Shown here: piece by piece, positions 15,547 through 15,620 of the stretch
Numbering within the stretch: position 1 is the first letter of the stretch
Layout: every line of letters begins with the position of its first letter
Origin: an uncultured Pseudomonadota bacterium
GTDB taxonomy: Bacteria > Pseudomonadota > Gammaproteobacteria > Burkholderiales > Methylophilaceae
NCBI GenBank assembly: GCA_903854305.1
Contig: CAINWC010000331.1
Span: 1 to 15,620, forward strand
Direction: 5' to 3'
DNA length: 15,620 nucleotides
Position numbers and translations under genes: made by a program
The notes under the pieces: generated by a model
What the model saw: the letters and a program-made list of their open reading frames with translations, nothing else
Databases searched by the model: none
Told to the model about the DNA's origin: nothing

Positions 15547-15620
15547 TTCATGTTCTCATACGAAGACCGCATTCGAGCAATCAAACTTTATATCAAGCTT
15601 GGGAAACGCGTTGGTCCGAC
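15511..15620 (+). mobile_element. Left end of an IS3-like insertion sequence (continues past window)
   Basis: The EAL reading matches its family up to LKIDQS (codon ending 15510) and then departs abruptly into GGGGTGCGGCGTAAAACTTG. This is followed by a strong ribosome binding site and a transposase start. The GTAAAACTTGGAC stretch (15521-15533) resembles the terminal inverted repeats of IS3/IS150-group elements; this is recalled, not searched. The exact left boundary (about 15510-15515) and the target-site duplication cannot be fixed because the right end is outside the window. The element is in the same orientation as the gene it interrupts. Confidence 0.7.
15550..15620 (+). CDS. IS3-family transposase orfA, N-terminal fragment (cut by window edge)
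   Basis: The 71 visible bases encode MFSYEDRIRAIKLYIKLGKR followed by VGPT. This matches the start of the helix-turn-helix OrfA proteins of IS3-family transposases, which typically begin with a SYEDRIRAV-LYIK-like segment and bind the element ends. An almost perfect Shine-Dalgarno, AGGAGG (15538-15543), precedes the ATG by six bases. The stop of the interrupted GGDEF-EAL frame (15544-15546) lies three bases before this start, so translational coupling from the host gene is possible. OrfB with the DDE catalytic core should follow beyond the window edge. Confidence 0.72.
   Translation, partial: MFSYEDRIRAIKLYIKLGKRVGP

Overview
The window looks like an ordinary chromosomal segment of an AT-leaning Gram-negative proteobacterium. 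The best guess is a betaproteobacterial methylotroph of the Methylophilaceae type. That rests on the overall gene set, and on a sensor kinase whose periplasmic part resembles the MoxY/LapD N-terminal family. It is inference; no marker gene such as rRNA is present.

Layout, left to right. (1) An arginine-biosynthesis pair on the minus strand: argD and, downstream of it, the first 64 codons of argF, cut by the window edge. (2) On the plus strand, an EamA/DMT-type membrane transporter and a small unrecognised lipoprotein. (3) A minus-strand two-component pair: a NarX/MoxY-like histidine kinase followed by a NarL/FixJ-type response regulator. (4) Divergent from the kinase, a tight dhaL-dhaK operon (dihydroxyacetone kinase subunits) with no dhaM phosphodonor gene beside it. 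The 150-base shared intergenic region holds a perfect 12-bp palindrome and a good sigma70-like promoter. (5) A minus-strand SAM-dependent methyltransferase, convergent with dhaK. (6) A hairpin-rich leader followed by a circularly permuted ribosome-assembly GTPase (RbgA/YlqF), and a convergent small conserved-looking hypothetical gene. (7) A Rep-type DNA helicase whose reading frame breaks in the middle. (8) A large membrane-bound Cache-HAMP-PAS-PAS-PAS-GGDEF-EAL protein cut inside the EAL domain by the left end of an IS3-like insertion sequence. The start of the transposase orfA runs off the right edge.

The two points most worth following are in the last third. The rep frame break sits exactly on an A_AAA_AAG heptamer, the classic bacterial -1 slippery sequence, and a -1 slip there restores the conserved Rep sequence without any missing residue. 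This could be programmed frameshifting, transcriptional slippage, a one-base deletion or a homopolymer sequencing error. The IS insertion removes the last part of the EAL domain but leaves an intact GGDEF motif and inhibitory site, so the remaining product is predicted to be a diguanylate cyclase without phosphodiesterase activity.

I see no rRNA, tRNA, CRISPR array, prophage or recognisable defence system. Most of the window is housekeeping and regulatory content, and I do not claim a new system.
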